A stretch of 64,000 nucleotides of DNA, taken from Jiella mangrovi (GTDB lineage: Bacteria; Pseudomonadota; Alphaproteobacteria; Rhizobiales; Rhizobiaceae). The stretch's first letter is position 1. Every line of letters starts with the position of its first letter. The notes below the pieces were generated by a model. That model was not told the DNA's origin. It did no database searches and saw only the letters and a program-made list of their open reading frames with translations. A program made the position numbers and the translations under genes. Where the stretch lies: NCBI RefSeq assembly GCF_017815135.1, contig NZ_JAGJCF010000003.1:1-64000 (forward strand). Reading direction: 5' to 3'. This document shows, piece after piece, positions 61,532 to 64,000 of the stretch.

Positions 61532-62593
61532 TCAGTGCTGGAGGAACTCGGTCCAGACGTCCTGCATCTTGGCGTCGAGCTCGGGCGAGGGCGTGGGGTA
61601 AAGCTGCGAGTTCTTCACATATTCGGGCTGCTCGTCCCAGCGCAGCGCCTTCTTCTGCGCGTCGGTGAGATCAGCACCGGCCTTCTCGTTGGCCGGCATC
61701 GCCCAATAGCAGGACGAGGTGGCGAGCTTGGCTTGGCCTTCCGGCGACAGGATGTATTTGACGAACTCCGTCGCCAGTTTCTGCTTCTTGGAGTCCTTGA
61801 AAACGCCGATCGCCTGCGCCCAGCGCACGCCGCCCTGCTTCGGGAGGATCCAGTCGAGCGCCGGGTTCTCCGCGCTGAGGCCCGCCGTCACCCATTCGCC
61901 GCCGCCGACGAGAATGTCGACTTCGCCGGTCGCCAGCGCCGTCTGGCTGGAGACGACGTCGCCGACGAGCTTGGCATTGTCCTTCAGCTTGAACAAAGTG
62001 TCCCTGATAGCCGGAAGATCGCTGTCGGACAGATCGGCGGTTTTCTTGCCGAGGCCCATCGCCACCATGCCCTCGACCGGCAGATAATAGTCGTAGACAG
62101 CGATCTTGCCCTTGTACTTGTCGCCCCAGAGCGCCGTCATGTCCTCCATGTCGGCGGGGTCGACCTTGTCCTTGTTGAAGGAGATGGTGTTGTAGCCGTA
62201 TTTCTCGGTGACGGCGTAGCGTTTGCCGTCGCGCATCGTCTGGTCGTCCATGCGGATCGTCGGGTCGATGTCGGCGACCGGCATTTCGTCCTCCGGCAGG
62301 GGGCCGAGGATCCCCGCGTCGATCGCCCGCGGCACGTCGATGGAATCGATGACGAGAACGTCCCAGTCGCCCGGCTGCGACTGGTCGATGATCGAGAGAG
62401 CCGCGCCGGTGCCCTCATAGACCTTGAGATTGACCTTGGCGTCATGGGCCTTCTCGAAGGGCTCGATCAGCGCCGGATCGGTGTGGTCGCACCACACCAG
62501 CGCGTTGAGCTCTTCGGCGGCGTTGGCTGCGGTCGTCACCGTGATTGCGGCAACGGATGCGGCGAGGGCGAGAAGGCGGCTTTTCCTGGTCAT
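61532..62593 (-). CDS. Polyamine-type ABC substrate-binding protein, importer 1
   Basis: A 353-residue periplasmic protein. The signal peptide ends near TTAANAA; mature blocks are LNALVWCDHTDPALIEPFEKAH, VAMGLGKKTADLSDSD and NSQLYPTPSPELDAKMQDVW, the PotD/PotF type. It is the first gene of the 12-gene operon and divergent from the LysR regulator. Confidence 0.92.
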   Translation of the reverse strand: MTRKSRLLALAASVAAITVTTAANAAEELNALVWCDHTDPALIEPFEKAHDAKVNLKVYEGTGAALSIIDQSQPGDWDVLVIDSIDVPRAIDAGILGPLPEDEMPVADIDPTIRMDDQTMRDGKRYAVTEKYGYNTISFNKDKVDPADMEDMTALWGDKYKGKIAVYDYYLPVEGMVAMGLGKKTADLSDSDLPAIRDTLFKLKDNAKLVGDVVSSQTALATGEVDILVGGGEWVTAGLSAENPALDWILPKQGGVRWAQAIGVFKDSKKQKLATEFVKYILSPEGQAKLATSSCYWAMPANEKAGADLTDAQKKALRWDEQPEYVKNSQLYPTPSPELDAKMQDVWTEFLQH

Positions 62594-62722
62594 GCGTCGT
62601 CTCCCAGTCGTCACGTTTGGCGGCAGTCGAGGTGCCGCCATGCCCCTGAAAGCATCAGCCACAGCGGTTGCCTCATTCCTGACCATGAAAGCGAGACTGG
62701 ACGGGTTGGGAAATATCGACCT

Positions 62723-62740
62723 ATCAATACAAACCTTGAT
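62723..62740. promoter_or_regulatory. Possible LysR-type dyad between regulator and operon
   Basis: ATCAA at 62723-62727 and TTGAT at 62736-62740 form an inverted repeat with an 8-nt gap, in the space between divergent genes. This suits a LysR operator loosely (T-N11-A type), but the exact LysR box is not demonstrated. Confidence 0.35.
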
Positions 62741-62765
62741 GATCGTCAAAGTGAGTGACGTCTCG

Positions 62766-63746
62766 ATGCGCGTTTCCGGAAGTGATCTGCGTCTCCTGCA
62801 GGTTTTCGAAGCGGTGGTTCGCCATGGCGGTTTCGCGGCTGCCGCCCGCGATCTCAATGTCAGCCAGTCCACCATCTCGAATCACATGACGGCGCTCGAG
62901 GAGCGCCTCGGATTCGTCTTGTGCCAACGCGGCCGTGGCGGCTTCAGGCTGACGGAGAAGGGGCGCGCGGCGTGGGACGCCTCGCGGCGCCTCGACAAGG
63001 CGCTGCAGGATTTCTCCTCCGATGTCGCATCCGTTCGCGGGGAGCTCTCCGGCGAATTGCGGATCGGCATCCTCGACGCCGTCGCGACCGACCCGGCCAA
63101 TCGGCTGTCAGACGCCGTGAAGGCGTTCGGCGCGATTGCGCCCAACGTCACGCTGGTGATCGCCCAGGAGCGCCCGCAGGACATTCAGCAGAAGGTGGCC
63201 GACGGTCTCTATCACTGCGCCATCGGCAGCTATCGCAACCGCATCGACGGCATCGTCTATGACAGGCTGCACGAAGAGCGCCACAGCCTTTATTGCGGGC
63301 GCGGGCACGAGGCCTTTTCACTCGCCGACGACGAATTGACCGACGAGCGTCTGCAGGAAATGCCCTTCGCGCATCGGGGCTATTGGCGGGACGAGGATAC
63401 GCTGCGCCAGCTCGACTGGCGGATCGGGGCGACGGTCTACCAGATCGAGCCCCAGCTGATTCTCATCCAGTCGGGCCGCTATATCGGCCTTCTACCCGAT
63501 CATTTCGCCGCTCAGGGCATCGCGGCGGGGCGGCTGCGCGCGATTCGCCCGGCCGATATCGGTTATACCTGCCTGTTCGAGCTGTTTTCGCCCGCCAACC
63601 GGCGCGTCAGCGACGTGGCCGCCGCTTTTATCGACACGGTGAAGCGAATCTGGCGGACGGATGCGGGCGATTCGGCATCCCCGGGAGCAGTCCCGGCGCG
63701 CGAAGACGGCTCGAAATTCCACGCTGCTTTGCAGATTTCCGCGTGA
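62766..63746 (+). CDS. LysR family transcriptional regulator
   Basis: A 326-residue LysR protein. The HTH is near the N-terminus (LLQVFEAVVRHGGFAAAARDLNVSQSTISNHMTALEERLG), and a periplasmic-binding-like effector domain follows (LSGELRIGILDAVATDPANRL). ATG at 62766 is used; an upstream ATG at 62739 would add 9 residues. It probably controls the divergent ABC/ureohydrolase operon. Confidence 0.9.
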   Translation: MRVSGSDLRLLQVFEAVVRHGGFAAAARDLNVSQSTISNHMTALEERLGFVLCQRGRGGFRLTEKGRAAWDASRRLDKALQDFSSDVASVRGELSGELRIGILDAVATDPANRLSDAVKAFGAIAPNVTLVIAQERPQDIQQKVADGLYHCAIGSYRNRIDGIVYDRLHEERHSLYCGRGHEAFSLADDELTDERLQEMPFAHRGYWRDEDTLRQLDWRIGATVYQIEPQLILIQSGRYIGLLPDHFAAQGIAAGRLRAIRPADIGYTCLFELFSPANRRVSDVAAAFIDTVKRIWRTDAGDSASPGAVPAREDGSKFHAALQISA

Positions 63747-63863
63747 AATGACGGTTTCGTGTCATCCGGCTCTTTGTCGAGGCCAAGCGACGAACCCGGC
63801 GCTTGACAGGACCCGAGCTTGTCCGTAAACGACCGCCTCACAAGCCGCCACGAGCGGTGGAGC

Positions 63864-63940
63864 GCGGGTGTAGCTCAGTCGGTTAGAGTGCCGGCCTGTC
63901 ACGCCGGAGGTCGCGGGTTCGAGCCCCGTCACTCGCGCCA
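63864..63940 (+). tRNA. tRNA-Asp (anticodon GTC)
   Basis: Acceptor GCGGGTG pairs with CACTCGC (one G-T wobble), discriminator G and encoded CCA at 63938-63940. D-arm TAGCTCAGTCGG, anticodon loop CTGTCAC with GTC, and TPsiC GTTCGAGCC are standard. It lies 117 bp after the LysR gene. Confidence 0.97.
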
Positions 63941-63955
63941 TTTTCTTCCAGGCAA

Positions 63956-63972
63956 GTCTTTTAGCAAAAGAC
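63956..63972. other. Hairpin after tRNA-Asp
   Basis: GTCTTTT at 63956-63962 pairs perfectly with AAAAGAC at 63966-63972 around AGC. No T-run follows on the plus strand, so it may be processing-related or chance. Nothing else is recognisable to the end of the window. Confidence 0.3.
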
Positions 63973-64000
63973 GTTCGGCACGCTGCGACGACGATGCCGG

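Noticed and set aside
62594-62765. Guanidine riboswitch in front of the ABC/ureohydrolase operon
   Set aside because: I looked for ykkC-type and mini-ykkC ACGR hairpin patterns in the reverse strand and found no convincing match.

Overview
The window looks like a GC-rich alphaproteobacterial chromosome, most likely from the Hyphomicrobiales (Rhizobiales). I judge this from the lipoylated E1-beta pyruvate dehydrogenase operon behind a divIC-like gene, the iscU-like/folE/hisI/patatin neighbourhood, yidD next to thrS, malonate genes of the Rhizobium mat type, and the palindromic intergenic repeats common in this order. The genus is not resolved; I saw no plasmid, prophage, transposase or CRISPR array.

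Layout. 1-7 kb: a Gfo/Idh/MocA oxidoreductase, O-acetylhomoserine sulfhydrylase (metY) behind a possible structured leader, a cupin, a cytochrome P450 broken by one frameshift, a secreted P-x-x-Y repeat protein and a formate/nitrite-type channel. 7-16 kb: a divIC-like gene and the pyruvate dehydrogenase operon (pdhA, lipoyl-pdhB, SRPBCC, Uma2, pdhC, SGNH hydrolase, lpd), with two identical spaced dyads upstream of a good promoter. 16-22 kb: a proton antiporter with a cyclic-nucleotide-binding domain, a P1 peptidase, an amino-acid-type binding protein and a flavin reductase.

22-30 kb: a molybdenum-hydroxylase maturation cluster (MoxR/CoxD ATPase, CoxE-type VWA protein, short XdhC, XdhC/CoxI, MoeA-MobA-like fusion) followed by DedA, MOSC and a DUF2955-like membrane protein; no Mo hydroxylase structural gene is present. 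30-37 kb: a compact malonate operon (TRAP dctPQM, matA, matB) with a divergent GntR regulator and a palindromic operator candidate. 37-50 kb: housekeeping and stress genes (sodC, mscS, GSTs, tandem PilZ protein, rhomboid protease, CBS protein, patatin, hisI, folE, Fe-S scaffold, yidD, thrS), two toxin-antitoxin-like loci (MNT/HEPN with a frameshifted HEPN; DUF4160/DUF2442) and a candidate small RNA ending in a strong terminator.

50-64 kb: tRNA-Val, then a run of twelve same-strand genes with mostly 4-nt overlaps: two complete polyamine-type ABC importers around an aminotransferase, an agmatinase-family ureohydrolase and an MBL hydrolase, ending in a carbon-nitrogen hydrolase. A divergent LysR regulator and tRNA-Asp close the window. 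The set suggests uptake and breakdown of a guanidino or polyamine compound, which is the most promising uncharacterised system here.
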